This document shows, in pieces, positions 23,282 through 31,820 of a stretch of DNA of 64,000 bases (its first letter is position 1; every line of letters starts with the position of its first letter). The translations under genes were made by a program, and so were the position numbers. A model generated the notes under the pieces. It saw only the letters and a program-made list of their open reading frames with translations, searched no databases and was not told where the DNA came from. The stretch covers positions 62,001-126,000 of the forward strand of contig CALFXJ010000012.1 in the NCBI GenBank assembly GCA_937958105.1, in the 5' to 3' direction. The DNA comes from an uncultured Cellvibrio sp. GTDB taxonomy: Bacteria; Pseudomonadota; Gammaproteobacteria; Pseudomonadales; Cellvibrionaceae.

Positions 23282-24313
23282 ATGGAGTATCGTCAGTTAG
23301 GTCATTCCGGCCTTAAAGTTCCTGTTTTCAGTTTAGGCACAGCCACCTTCGGAGGTACCAGCGAGTTTTTTAAACGCTGGGGCCAGGTGCAGGTGGATGA
23401 AGCCGCACGTATGGTCGATCTGTCCCTTGATAACGGAATTAATTTTTTTGATACAGCAGATGTTTACTCAGATGGAGCTTCGGAAGAAATTTTAGGCAAG
23501 GCTCTGCAAGGTAAACGCAGCCAGGCTTTAATTTCCACGAAAGCAACCTTTACCACCGGCAGCGGCCCCAACGATAAAGGCTCTTCACGCTATCATCTTA
23601 TCCGCGCCTGTGAAGCCAGCCTGCGCCGTTTAAACACAGATCATATTGATCTTTATTTTATGCACGGCTTTGATGCGTTGACACCGGTAGAAGAAACCTT
23701 ACGTGCGCTGGACGATTTAATCAGCAGCGGCAAGATCGGCTATATCGGCGCATCAAATTTTTCAGGCTGGCATTTAATGAAATCGCTGGCCACGTCAGAA
23801 AAATATGGTCTGGCTCGTTACGTGGTGTATCAGGGCTATTACTCGATGATTGGGCGCGATTATGAATGGGAGCTGATGCCCCTTGCACTTGATCAGAAAG
23901 TAGGGACCATGGTGTGGAGCCCTCTAGGTTGGGGCCGCCTGACAGGTAAACTAAAACGGGGCCAGCCAGCAACCAGCGGCCGCATTGCAGCGGGAGGCAG
24001 TGACGGCGGCCCGGTTGTAGATGATGATTACCTGTTTCACGTCATTGATGCACTGGAAGTTATTGCAAAGAATCGCAACAAGACGATTCCTCAGGTAGCG
24101 CTCAACTGGCTGCTGAACCGCCCGACGGTAACCAATATCGTGGTGGGTGCACGCAATGAGGAACAGATGAAACACAATCTGGGGGCGCTGGGCTGGTCCC
24201 TGACCACCGATGAAATCGCATATCTCGATCAAGCCAGTTATAAGCGCCCGATTTACCCCTACTGGCACCAAACCGGCTTCGATGAACGCAACCCAAAACC
24301 TACCAGTTGGTAA
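23282..24313 (+). CDS. Aldo/keto reductase
   Basis: 343 residues. NADPH-dependent reductase of the AKR superfamily. The start MEYRQLGHSGLKVPVFSLGT is the usual first strand. FFDTADVYSDGASEEILGKAL holds the catalytic Asp and Tyr, the catalytic lysine is in LISTKATF, and the active-site histidine is in LYFMHGFD. The C-terminal NADP site reads VGARNEEQMKHNL. It resembles the YajO/YghZ-like branch acting on small aldehydes or sugar-derived carbonyls; the true substrate is unknown. It appears monocistronic, with a terminator immediately after. Confidence 0.92.
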   Translation: MEYRQLGHSGLKVPVFSLGTATFGGTSEFFKRWGQVQVDEAARMVDLSLDNGINFFDTADVYSDGASEEILGKALQGKRSQALISTKATFTTGSGPNDKGSSRYHLIRACEASLRRLNTDHIDLYFMHGFDALTPVEETLRALDDLISSGKIGYIGASNFSGWHLMKSLATSEKYGLARYVVYQGYYSMIGRDYEWELMPLALDQKVGTMVWSPLGWGRLTGKLKRGQPATSGRIAAGGSDGGPVVDDDYLFHVIDALEVIAKNRNKTIPQVALNWLLNRPTVTNIVVGARNEEQMKHNLGALGWSLTTDEIAYLDQASYKRPIYPYWHQTGFDERNPKPTSW

Positions 24314-24334
24314 CAGAATCTGACGCCATTAATA

Positions 24335-24390
24335 AACAAGCAAAGCGCAATGCATAAAGATTTCTTAAAATTGCGCTTCGCTTGTTTTGT
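24335..24390 (+). terminator. Long hairpin terminator after the aldo/keto reductase
   Basis: Seventeen-base arms (24335-24351 and 24370-24386) pair with a single mismatch and are followed by ttgt. It lies 22 bases past the stop. Confidence 0.75.
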
Positions 24391-24692
24391 TATAAATGAG
24401 CAGATTTCGCTCTAAGCCTTATTTTTCTTATTGTAGAACGTAAGCTCAGATGCCAATTTTCCCTATTTTTAAACGATTTATTTCTAAATATTTTCTGGTT
24501 ATATATATAAAATCTTAGCAAGTTCAGTTTTTAGAACTACATCACTAAATATCCGTGTCGTCATCGCATAATCGTTATGAAAAATATCCGTTATGCTGGT
24601 AATGCCTTTTGGTTATCGTAGTTTGGTGCGACACTGCACATAGATACCTATCCCGCCGATAATTCTCCCTGAATTCAAATACCAAAATGTGG

Positions 24693-24706
24693 GCGCCATA
24701 TGGCGC
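24693..24706. promoter_or_regulatory. Perfect 14-base palindrome (possible operator)
   Basis: gcgccatatggcgc, flanked by ggg and ccc further out, lies in the AT-rich gap. It stands out in composition. It is possibly a binding site for a dimeric regulator; no regulator can be named. Confidence 0.3.
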
Positions 24707-25167
24707 GATACCCATTATTAACGAAGCGTTTTTGAGACCTGCCTCGCGTATTTTTTAAAATAGATTCATTAGCCGGTTATAAGCAGTTTTTTAATTTTTC
24801 TGGAGCAATTTTATTCAACCTGTCAATAGCCGAACCCGGAGACACTCAGGATTCTCGCATTCGACCAGCAATTGACCATCAGCAGAGACCTGCTAATCTA
24901 TTCGCCAAGGGATGCAGGTGAGTCAGAGGATTCACCACCACTTTCACGGAAACTGTTTTACTTTTCCACATCGTTTTTTCAAGATGCTATTTCGCGGGTG
25001 AATGGAGTCGAATGAATGAATAGCTCAGGGTTACATTCAAAAATTTTCTATTCATTTTTTCGCTCGTTCCTGATCGATAGCATCAGTCCGCATGGGTATG
25101 CCTATTGATACTTGATGGGGTCTTGTCATCAGGAACTAGCGAATTTTCGATAACTCCTGAGGCAGAT

Positions 25168-26460
25168 ATGACATTTTCATCAAGCAATTCACGTTTCCTT
25201 CTCTGCGCTGTTTCTTTTGCTGTTTCCTTAACTTCACTCTCGGCGTTTGCTGATACCAATCTGGCTTTGAACAAGCCTGTGATAGCCTCCAGCAGCGAGA
25301 ATGCAAGCCTTGGTCCGTCCAATGCTTTTGACGGAAACTCTTATACTCGCTGGGCCAGCGCACATACCGAAAAAAACTGGATTTATGTTGACCTTGGTTC
25401 ACAGTACAACATCAACAAAGTCAAATTGAACTGGGAAATTGCCTATGCAAAAGGCTATGAAATTCAGTTTTCCAATGACAGCAACAGCTGGTCAACTGTG
25501 TACACCACACAAAATGGTGACGGCGGTATAGACGAAGTAAGTGTTTCCGGAACCGCTCGCTATGTACGCATGAACGGTTTGAAACGTTCAACTGAATGGG
25601 GCTACTCGCTGTGGGATTTTGAAGTTTATGGTTCAGCTTACACAGCGCCGAAACCGGGCAAGATTTCACAGAAAAAAGCGGTAACCGCATCTTCCTATGA
25701 AAGTGCGAGCCTCGCTCCCAAAAATGTGAACGACGGCAGTACCTCCACACGGTGGGCCAGCAGCGTTTCCGACAAAAACTGGATCGCTATCGATTTGGGT
25801 TCCAACTATGTGATTACTGGTGCAAAAATCCATTGGGAAACAGCCTACGCCAGCGGTTATCAAATCCAGGTTTCCCGCGATGGCAGCAACTGGACCAATA
25901 TTTACTCAACCACTTCAGGTGACGGTGGTGTGGACAATCTCCAAATGTCAGGTGAGGGACGCTACGTTCGCATGAACGGAACCAAGCGAGCTACCGAGTG
26001 GGGTTACTCGATCTGGGAATTTGAAGTCTTCGGTTACCAGTCAACCGAGTCAACTAATCCGCCCAGCTCCAGCAGCTCTTCAAGCACCAGCAGCAAGTCA
26101 TCGTCCAGTGTTAAGAGCTCAAGCAGTTCCAGCGTCAAAAGCTCAAGCAGCTCCAGTGTTAAAAGCTCCAGCAGTTCTTCAAGCTCTACCGGAGCAGTTG
26201 GTGGCGGTGTGACTTTGGATTGGTACATCCCTACAGAGCGTGAGAACGGTGATTACCTGGAGCTAGATGAAATCGGTGGTTACGAGATCAAATACAGAAA
26301 AGTTGGCGACAGCAAATTTACCTTTGTCCTGGTCAACGACGGTAATGTAGACAGATACAGCTTCGGTAACTTGTCCGGCAACTACGAGTTCTACATCGCG
26401 ACTATCGATACCGACGGTATCTACAGTGACTATGTGAAGATTCAGCCGTACCAATACTAA
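25168..26460 (+). CDS. Secreted protein with two discoidin (F5/8 type C) domains, polyserine linker and FN3-like domain
   Basis: 430 residues from the ATG at 25168, behind a gagg ribosome site; an earlier in-frame start lacks a signal peptide directly after it. Signal peptide 1-28 (SAFA-D). Discoidin domain 1 spans about 30-155 and domain 2 about 167-290. The two are clear duplicates, both with RWAS...KNWI..DLGS and YVRMNG.KR.TEWGYS.W.FEV. A Ser/Lys-Val linker fills 299-341, and an FN3-like domain 346-428 begins LDWYIPTERENGDYLEL. Such discoidin folds often bind carbohydrate (CBM32-like). No catalytic domain is present, so it is probably a polysaccharide-binding or adhesive protein. A terminator follows. 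Confidence 0.85.
   Translation: MTFSSSNSRFLLCAVSFAVSLTSLSAFADTNLALNKPVIASSSENASLGPSNAFDGNSYTRWASAHTEKNWIYVDLGSQYNINKVKLNWEIAYAKGYEIQFSNDSNSWSTVYTTQNGDGGIDEVSVSGTARYVRMNGLKRSTEWGYSLWDFEVYGSAYTAPKPGKISQKKAVTASSYESASLAPKNVNDGSTSTRWASSVSDKNWIAIDLGSNYVITGAKIHWETAYASGYQIQVSRDGSNWTNIYSTTSGDGGVDNLQMSGEGRYVRMNGTKRATEWGYSIWEFEVFGYQSTESTNPPSSSSSSSTSSKSSSSVKSSSSSSVKSSSSSSVKSSSSSSSSTGAVGGGVTLDWYIPTERENGDYLELDEIGGYEIKYRKVGDSKFTFVLVNDGNVDRYSFGNLSGNYEFYIATIDTDGIYSDYVKIQPYQY
26062..26191 (+). repeat. Polyserine linker-coding repeats
   Basis: A run of AGC/TCC/TCA/AGT serine codons interrupted by regularly spaced Val-Lys pairs (three SVK units about 24 bases apart). Polyserine linkers are typical of secreted enzymes of Cellvibrio and related marine degraders. 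Such repeats are prone to length change. Confidence 0.85.
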
Positions 26461-26483
26461 ACAAAGTGTGTGTAAGTCCGTTT

Positions 26484-26510
26484 AAGCCGCATCTCGATGC
26501 GGCTTTTTTT
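26484..26510 (+). terminator. Rho-independent terminator after the discoidin gene
   Basis: Stem aagccgcat and atgcggctt with loop ctcg, followed by a run of T. It lies 24 bases past the stop. Confidence 0.92.
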
Positions 26511-26602
26511 ATGTCTGGCATTTATTGCCTCCCTGGCTGGTCACGACCATTCCAACCGCCTACACTAGCCACCTTTGAATGTAGTTTAGTAAGGCTTTAG
26601 TT

Positions 26603-27436
26603 ATGGTCAGAATTGGACAGATGAACCGCTTGCAGGCAGTGAAGCGGATAGATGCAGGCCTGCTGCTGGCAGGTGGAGAGTTCGGCAACATTCTTTTGCC
26701 CCGTCGCTACGTCACCGAAGCCATGGCGATTGGTGATGAATTGGAAGTTTTTGTCTATCTCGACTCCGATGACTGCATCATCGCCACCACGCTCAAGCCG
26801 CGGGTAATGGTCGGTGAATGTGCTCTTCTGAAGGTGACGGATGTCAATGCTGCCGGCGCCTTCCTGGATTGGGGATTACCCAAGGACCTGCTCGTGCCTT
26901 ACAACGAGCAGCACAAGCCCATGGAGATTGGCCGCTCTTACGTGGTGACAGTTTATCTCGACAGCTACACCAACCGGATTACCGCCTCCTCCAAGCTGAG
27001 TCATCACCTGCAGGAGCGTGCAAGCGGCTTAAAAATCCATCAGCAGGTGGACCTGTTGATTTGTGGGCGCAGTGATATGGGTTACAAGGCCGTGATCAAC
27101 CAGACGCACCTGGGCCTGATCTTTCGCGATGATGCCTTCCGGCCCTTGTCTTATGGGGAAACCCTGCAGGGTTACATTAAGCACATTCGCCCCGACCGGA
27201 AGATTGATCTGAGCCTGCAGCTGCAATCCCACAAGGGAAAAGATGAGCTGGCAGAAAAAATCCTCGCCCATCTGGCTGCCAACCATGGCGTTTCAACCTT
27301 GACGGATAAAAGCGACCCTGAAGCCATTTATCGTCAGTATCATGTCAGCAAAGGCAAGTATAAAAACGCCTTGAGTACCTTGTATAAGCAGCGAAAAATA
27401 TTGATCACAGAAGAGCAGATTACGCTGGTGAAATAA
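26603..27436 (+). CDS. CvfB-like S1 RNA-binding protein
   Basis: 277 residues. It starts MVRIGQMNRLQAVKRIDAG and continues with tandem S1-like OB folds: GNILLPRRYV then GDELEVFVYLDSDDCIIATT; LKVTDVNAAGAFLDWGLPKDLLVP; and GYIKHIRPDRKIDLSLQ. The C terminus is a winged-helix-like domain (about 225-277, DPEAIYRQYHVSKGKYKNAL). This is the CvfB/YitL architecture, cytosolic RNA-binding proteins linked to gene-expression control in Staphylococcus; the role in gammaproteobacteria is not established. It is monocistronic and faces a convergent gene. Confidence 0.88.
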   Translation: MVRIGQMNRLQAVKRIDAGLLLAGGEFGNILLPRRYVTEAMAIGDELEVFVYLDSDDCIIATTLKPRVMVGECALLKVTDVNAAGAFLDWGLPKDLLVPYNEQHKPMEIGRSYVVTVYLDSYTNRITASSKLSHHLQERASGLKIHQQVDLLICGRSDMGYKAVINQTHLGLIFRDDAFRPLSYGETLQGYIKHIRPDRKIDLSLQLQSHKGKDELAEKILAHLAANHGVSTLTDKSDPEAIYRQYHVSKGKYKNALSTLYKQRKILITEEQITLVK

Positions 27437-27442
27437 TCTGGG

Positions 27443-27480
27443 GGCCTCGGAGAAATTAACACAGATGAACTCCGGAGGCC
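27443..27480. terminator. Shared hairpin between convergent genes
   Basis: ggcctcggag and ctccggaggcc pair with a one-base bulge between the stop codons of the CvfB-like gene and the DUF1415 gene. It may end transcription from both sides. No long T run. Confidence 0.45.
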
Positions 27481-27486
27481 TGACAA

Positions 27487-28032
27487 TCATTTGCGAAACA
27501 AGTAAGGAAAAAGTTTCTGGCGCTCCGCCTCTGTCAATGCAGCAACCCGCGCGCGGTTGTTATCAGGGATATCGTCCACGTCGGGAAAATATTCTAATGC
27601 TTTGCTCAGGCTGGCTTCACGGATGATATGCAGGATGGGGTAAGGGGCACGGTTGGTCAGATTTTCAGGGTCGTCCGGCTCTGCGCCGGCAAAGCAATAC
27701 GCGGGATGAAAGCTTGCGAGCTGATATACCCCTTGCCAGTCCATGCGTTTGAGCAGCTGGTTCGCCCACTGCAGAAACTGCATGTAATCAAAAAAATCCT
27801 GTAACAGTTCGGGGACAATCACCAGTGTTGTTTCAATCTCTTCTGCCGGACGCTGGTCGAGCAGCTCCATCTCCTGTTGTAACTCATTCAACAGGCTTTC
27901 CTCATCGGTAGCCTCGCTCACATAGAAGCGCACACGATTTTCCCGTGTCGGCTTACCGGAAAATGGACACAGATTGAGGCCGATGACAACCTCGTTAAGC
28001 CACTGGATAATCGCCGCCTGTGCTGGATGCAT
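27487..28032 (-). CDS. DUF1415 family protein
   Basis: 181 residues from the ATG at 28032, behind an aaaggtagtgag ribosome site; upstream in-frame codons overlap the divergent acetyltransferase promoter and are not conserved in style. Family marks are WLNEVVIGLNLCPFSGKP near the start, VIVPELLQDFFDYMQFL in the middle, and QLASFHPAYCFAGAEPDDPENLTNRAPYP (here as SFHPAYCFAG and NLTNRAPYP). Cytosolic and widely conserved in gammaproteobacteria; function unknown. The conserved Cys and His residues hint at metal or redox chemistry, which is inference. It is divergent from the acetyltransferase gene. Confidence 0.88.
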   Translation of the reverse strand: MHPAQAAIIQWLNEVVIGLNLCPFSGKPTRENRVRFYVSEATDEESLLNELQQEMELLDQRPAEEIETTLVIVPELLQDFFDYMQFLQWANQLLKRMDWQGVYQLASFHPAYCFAGAEPDDPENLTNRAPYPILHIIREASLSKALEYFPDVDDIPDNNRARVAALTEAERQKLFPYLFRK

Positions 28033-28117
28033 ACTCACTACCTTTTTTAACTTCTGGCACCGCTGATATCTTGCTAGACTTGCCCTCACAATTCCAGCGT
28101 TACTGAGTGATCCTGCG

Positions 28118-28648
28118 TTGACTAAACTGATCTCGATCAATCCCTTCGAACCGGAACGCCTTGCGGCCCGCAAGCGGGCCAAGCACCTGTGTCAGCAGTT
28201 GAACAATCTGCGTGCCGATCAACGTAAGGCCCGGCAACTGCTGTATGCGCAGCTCTTCGCTGAGGCGGATAACCCTTTCATCGAGCCGGACTTCTTCTGT
28301 GACTATGGCAGTCACATCTATATTGGTGAAGATTTTTATGCGAACCATCATTGTCTGATGCTGGACGCTGTGGATATCCGCATTGGTAAGCGCGTCAAGT
28401 TCGGGCCGGGTGTACATTTGTACACCACCACTCATCCGCTGGATGCTGGCGCGCGCGCTGCAGGAATGGTACTGGCATCACCTATCACCATAGGTGATGA
28501 CTGCTGGCTGGGAGGCCAGACCATTGTCATGCCCGGCGTATCTATCGGAGAAAAAAGTGTAATCGGAGCCGGCAGCATCGTAACCCGTTCCATCCCCGCC
28601 GGCGTTGTTGCACTGGGTAATCCATGCCGCGTCGTGCGGGACATCTGA
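28118..28648 (+). CDS. Maltose/galactoside O-acetyltransferase family protein
   Basis: 176 residues from a TTG start; no ATG is available in frame and the N-terminal Mac domain is complete from here. A left-handed beta-helix of hexapeptide repeats covers about 60-170 (IYIGEDFYANHHCLMLDAVDI split as IYIGEDFYANHHC; VKFGPGVHLYTTTHPLD; PITIGDDCWLGGQTIVMPGV; KSVIGAGSIVTRSIPAG). The His in THPLD is the catalytic base of the family. It transfers acetyl from acetyl-CoA to sugars such as maltose or glucose. The DMT exporter gene follows 39 bases later and may be co-transcribed. Confidence 0.88.
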   Translation: MTKLISINPFEPERLAARKRAKHLCQQLNNLRADQRKARQLLYAQLFAEADNPFIEPDFFCDYGSHIYIGEDFYANHHCLMLDAVDIRIGKRVKFGPGVHLYTTTHPLDAGARAAGMVLASPITIGDDCWLGGQTIVMPGVSIGEKSVIGAGSIVTRSIPAGVVALGNPCRVVRDI

Positions 28649-28687
28649 CGTCCTCTTTCCGTCGTTCAAATAAGGTAAATCACCCGC

Positions 28688-29590
28688 ATGACATCTTCCC
28701 GTCCAGCCATCTGGTTAATGGTCATTGCCAGTACGTTTTTCTGGGGCAGCAACTTTAATGCTGGCCATGCAATTGCAGATAAAGTCCCGGTACTGACCGC
28801 CGGCGCTGAACGTTTTGCCATAGCCCTGTTGGGCTTCCTGGCTATTCGTTTCTTTCAAAGCAAGACAGAAATGCGGTTGGGCCCCACTGATTTGGTAGTC
28901 TTGATACTCCTGGGAATTATTGGGGTGTTTGGTTTTAATTACGCATTCTTTACAGCACTGCAAACTACCTCAGCACTTAATGCCGCCTTGATCATGGCTC
29001 TGTCACCGATGGTGTCGCTGCTGTTGTCCACCTGGTTGTTACCAGTCAGGATACGCGGCTTTCAATACCTGGGAATCATCATCGCATTTGTGGGCGTCAG
29101 CCTGGTCATTACCGGCGGGAATTTCGGACTGCTGCACATTGCCATCGGCGATGCCTGGATGCTGCTGGCCTGTTTTGTGTGGAGTCTGTACAGTGTCGGG
29201 TCTAAAAAATTTGCTGCACATATCCCGCCGCTGCAGTTCGCGCGCTGGACTGTCAGCGTCGGCGCAATAGCACTCATCCTGGCGGCACTGGTGCTTGAAG
29301 ATCCGCTGACGGTGATTCCCTCATTGAGTTTCACCACCCATGCCATCCTGATTTATATGTCGGTGTTCGGCTCGGTGTTCGCTTATATTTTCTGGCTGAG
29401 GGGCGTTTACGCCTTTGGTCCGGACCGTGCAGCCGTAGCCTTCAATATGGTTCCGGTGTTTACGCTGCTGGTAAATCTTGCACTCGGAAGCATGCCCCTG
29501 CCGTTGCAGATTCTGGGAATGGCATTGGTGATCGGCGGCGTACTGATCTCCACCGGCTGGCGACCCCGCCGGTGGCGAATCAGTCATTAA
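28688..29590 (+). CDS. EamA/DMT family transporter
   Basis: 300 residues with ten predicted membrane helices in two EamA repeats. The first ends around SLVITGGNFGLL and the second begins GDAWMLLACFVWSLYSVGSKKF. The WGSNFNAGHAIADKVP motif early on is characteristic. These inner-membrane carriers export metabolites or amino acids; the substrate is unknown. The stop is six bases from the convergent stop of the ATP-grasp gene, leaving no room for a separate terminator. Confidence 0.9.
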   Translation: MTSSRPAIWLMVIASTFFWGSNFNAGHAIADKVPVLTAGAERFAIALLGFLAIRFFQSKTEMRLGPTDLVVLILLGIIGVFGFNYAFFTALQTTSALNAALIMALSPMVSLLLSTWLLPVRIRGFQYLGIIIAFVGVSLVITGGNFGLLHIAIGDAWMLLACFVWSLYSVGSKKFAAHIPPLQFARWTVSVGAIALILAALVLEDPLTVIPSLSFTTHAILIYMSVFGSVFAYIFWLRGVYAFGPDRAAVAFNMVPVFTLLVNLALGSMPLPLQILGMALVIGGVLISTGWRPRRWRISH

Positions 29591-29596
29591 GCAGAT

Positions 29597-30766
29597 TTAA
29601 TCCAGGATGATATGCGGCAAAAAGCGGGAACTGTCTTTGGTAATCAAAGTGTTGTCTTCGCGGATCGCGATACCCGCTGCGCTGTCGCCAACCACCCAGC
29701 TGCCGATCATGGTGTAACAGTCTGCGTTGCGGTAAGCATCGCGGAATTTTGGCAGAGGACATAACGCCTGGCGAATGTAGCGCCCGTCATCATAGGGTCC
29801 CGCTGCCTGCACTTTCTCTCCGCTTTCCGTAATCAGTTCAACATTGGCGCCCTCGCGGGAAAACAAGGGTTTGCGCACCCAGCCATTACGCAAAGGCTCG
29901 GAGCTGTCTTCAAAAAATGCCGGCAACAGATTGGGATGTTCGGGGTACTTTTGCCACAACAACGGCAGTATGCCCTTGTTGGACAACAACATCTTCCAGC
30001 TGGGCTCCAGCCATAACGTATTGGAAGTACGGACGGCCTTACCGAAAGCCTCCTGCACCATAAATTCCCAGGGATACAACTTAAACAGACCGGTGATAGG
30101 ATAGCCGTCCAGGTCGACAAACTGACCGTCCTGTTCGCCGATATCTTCGATGGCGATATAACGTGCATCCATACCCGCCTGCCGGGCAATATCCAGCAGA
30201 TAATCGACAGTGCCTTTATCTTCAATATGTCCGCTGACGCTGGAAAAATAGAACGGTTGTGGCAGGGAGAGCGTGCTGAATGCTTCTTCGAGTTTATCCT
30301 GCAGGGAATTGAACTGATCGGCAGCCTCTGGCAATTCACCCCGACGAATTTTTTCTTCGAGCCAGACCCATTGGAAAAAACCGGTTTCAAACAGTGAGGT
30401 CGGCGTATCGTAGTTGAGTTCCAGCAGCTTTGCGGGACCCGTTCCGTTGTATACCAGATCCATTCGACCGTATAAATGTGGATCACCATTGGTCCAGCTG
30501 TTATAGATGTGATTCCAGAACATCTCCGGGATGGCGAGCTGATGCAATTTTTCCGCATCACGCACGATCTCGCTCACGAGATCCATTGCCATCTCATGCA
30601 AGGTTTCCGTGGGTTCTTCAAGATCTTCTTCAATCTGTTGCAGGGTAAACTGGTAATAGGCCGTCTCATCCCAGTAGGGCTCACCGTCAAAGGTGTGAAA
30701 ATGAAATCCCACACTCTCCGCGTAATCCCGCCATTGCGGACGTTCTGTTGTTTCGACACGCTTCAT
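29597..30766 (-). CDS. Glutathionylspermidine synthase-like ATP-grasp protein (YgiC/YjfC family)
   Basis: 389 residues, close to the 386-387 of Escherichia coli YgiC and YjfC. The family has the ATP-grasp fold of the synthetase half of Gss. Visible marks are YGRMDLVYNGTGPAKLLELNYDTPTSLFE (as RMDLVYNG and LLELNYDTPTS), KLYPWEFM, SNKGILPLLWQKYPEHPNLLP (as NKGILPLLW) and KPLFSREGANV. It should join a carboxylate to an amine at ATP cost, but the YgiC/YjfC proteins are not shown to make glutathionylspermidine. It is last in a three-gene run with DUF1190 (three bases upstream) and DUF350. Confidence 0.9.
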   Translation of the reverse strand: MKRVETTERPQWRDYAESVGFHFHTFDGEPYWDETAYYQFTLQQIEEDLEEPTETLHEMAMDLVSEIVRDAEKLHQLAIPEMFWNHIYNSWTNGDPHLYGRMDLVYNGTGPAKLLELNYDTPTSLFETGFFQWVWLEEKIRRGELPEAADQFNSLQDKLEEAFSTLSLPQPFYFSSVSGHIEDKGTVDYLLDIARQAGMDARYIAIEDIGEQDGQFVDLDGYPITGLFKLYPWEFMVQEAFGKAVRTSNTLWLEPSWKMLLSNKGILPLLWQKYPEHPNLLPAFFEDSSEPLRNGWVRKPLFSREGANVELITESGEKVQAAGPYDDGRYIRQALCPLPKFRDAYRNADCYTMIGSWVVGDSAAGIAIREDNTLITKDSSRFLPHIILD

Positions 30767-30769
30767 GAA

Positions 30770-31396
30770 TCAACCGCCGTAGGAATTGCGCGCGGCAGCC
30801 TGAGCACCGAAACCGCCGCGCTGAGCAAACTGTCCTGCACGGGGTTGCACCTGCGACGGGCGCACCATTACCGGCCCTGTCTGCCTCGCCACTGGTGTAT
30901 TGTTAGCGGTACGGAAAGTACCGCGGTCATCACGGGATTTATATAACGGCTGCGCACGTACCCCGTTGCGCGGATTGGCTGCAGTACCCGCGACCGCACC
31001 ACTGGTGCCCACTGGTCGTTCCTGTTGTTGCGGCTGCTGGGCGGGCGCAGCACCACCCTGCCGGTTAAACATCTGGCCCGCCATATATCCCATCATCAAG
31101 GGCATAAAAAAAGAACCGCTGGCGTGCTGCTGCGGTGCTGGCTCGCATTGACCAGCACCAAAATCGTTTTCACACTCGCTCTTGTTAACGTACTTGGGAG
31201 CAACCTGAGGATGCAGAACCTGCGCTGCCTTAAAGTCCGCATAGCACTGCTCCGCTGCAACCTGAGTCACCATGGACGCACACTCTTCCGGACTGCTGAA
31301 CACCACCGCCTCCGCAGGATCTTCGCCGCAGCTGGCGAGCATCATCGTGGTAGTGGGTACCATCAACATCAAGGCGACTTTTTTGCTGCGTTTCAT
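30770..31396 (-). CDS. DUF1190 family lipoprotein-like protein (YgiB/YjfM-like)
   Basis: 208 residues. The N terminus has positive charge, a hydrophobic core and LASCGED, a likely lipobox with cysteine at about 23. The DUF1190 region follows: VFSSPEECASMVTQVAAEQC and VNKSECENDFGAGQCEP, with paired cysteines. The tail is Gln/Ala/Gly/Arg-rich and low in complexity, ending RNSYGG. The gene stops three bases before the ATP-grasp start, as in the ygiB-ygiC and yjfM-yjfC pairs of enterobacteria. It probably resides in the envelope; function unknown. The Gly/Ala-rich tail could be a substrate of the neighbouring ligase, which is speculation. Confidence 0.85.
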   Translation of the reverse strand: MKRSKKVALMLMVPTTTMMLASCGEDPAEAVVFSSPEECASMVTQVAAEQCYADFKAAQVLHPQVAPKYVNKSECENDFGAGQCEPAPQQHASGSFFMPLMMGYMAGQMFNRQGGAAPAQQPQQQERPVGTSGAVAGTAANPRNGVRAQPLYKSRDDRGTFRTANNTPVARQTGPVMVRPSQVQPRAGQFAQRGGFGAQAAARNSYGG

Positions 31397-31406
31397 CTCA
31401 AGCTCC

Positions 31407-31820
31407 TCAATAAGTCATACACGCGGCGTTTAATATTCCTACAGCGATTGCGCTGGCAGCTGCAAAGATTCCCACAGCAATTTCGCCTTGAGCAATCCGC
31501 TCCGGCAGCTGTTTGAGCAGTATCCGCAAGGCTATAAATGTCAGCACCTGTACTACCAGAGCAACCAGACCCCAGATGGCGCAATCGAGCAACGACAGAG
31601 AATTGCTGATGGCACTTGACAGCGGCAAGGCAAAACCTATCACCGCACCACCGAAGGCGATAGCTGCCGAGGCGTTATTCGCGCGGATCAACTCCAGCTC
31701 GTTATGGGGTGTGACCCAGGTATAAACCAGCGTGAACACAAGTAACAGAACAACCGCCACACCGAAATAAATCAGAAAGGCCGGCAGTCCGGATAATGAT
31801 GAAAGTGCTGTCTCTAGCAT
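31407..31820 (-). CDS. DUF350 family membrane protein (YjfL-like)
   Basis: 137 residues with four membrane helices in two similar halves: LIYFGVAVVLLLVFTLVYTWV, then ASAAIAFGGAVIGFALPLSSAI, LDCAIWGLVALVVQVLTFIALR and GEIAVGIFAAASAIAVGILNAACM (split). The AIAFGGAVIGFALPL motif is typical of DUF350. Enterobacterial YjfL has the same position ahead of YjfM and YjfC. It is first in the operon, ten bases before the DUF1190 gene. Inner membrane; function unknown. Confidence 0.87.
   Translation of the reverse strand: MLETALSSLSGLPAFLIYFGVAVVLLLVFTLVYTWVTPHNELELIRANNASAAIAFGGAVIGFALPLSSAISNSLSLLDCAIWGLVALVVQVLTFIALRILLKQLPERIAQGEIAVGIFAAASAIAVGILNAACMTY

Larger units (their letters stand above)
24314..25167. 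other. 854-base AT-rich intergenic region
   Basis: No supported gene on either strand. It starts with a terminator-like hairpin (24335-24386). It contains a perfect 14-base palindrome gcgccatatggcgc at 24693-24706, and an unusually AT-rich stretch around 24420-24550 and 24740-24820. The last 150 bases lead to the discoidin gene. No known riboswitch consensus was recognised. The length suggests a long regulated leader, or decay of older genes. Confidence 0.6.

Noticed and set aside
24840..24960. Possible c-di-GMP riboswitch in the leader of the discoidin gene
   Set aside because: Scanned by eye for the GEMM consensus and did not find its conserved core; no support.
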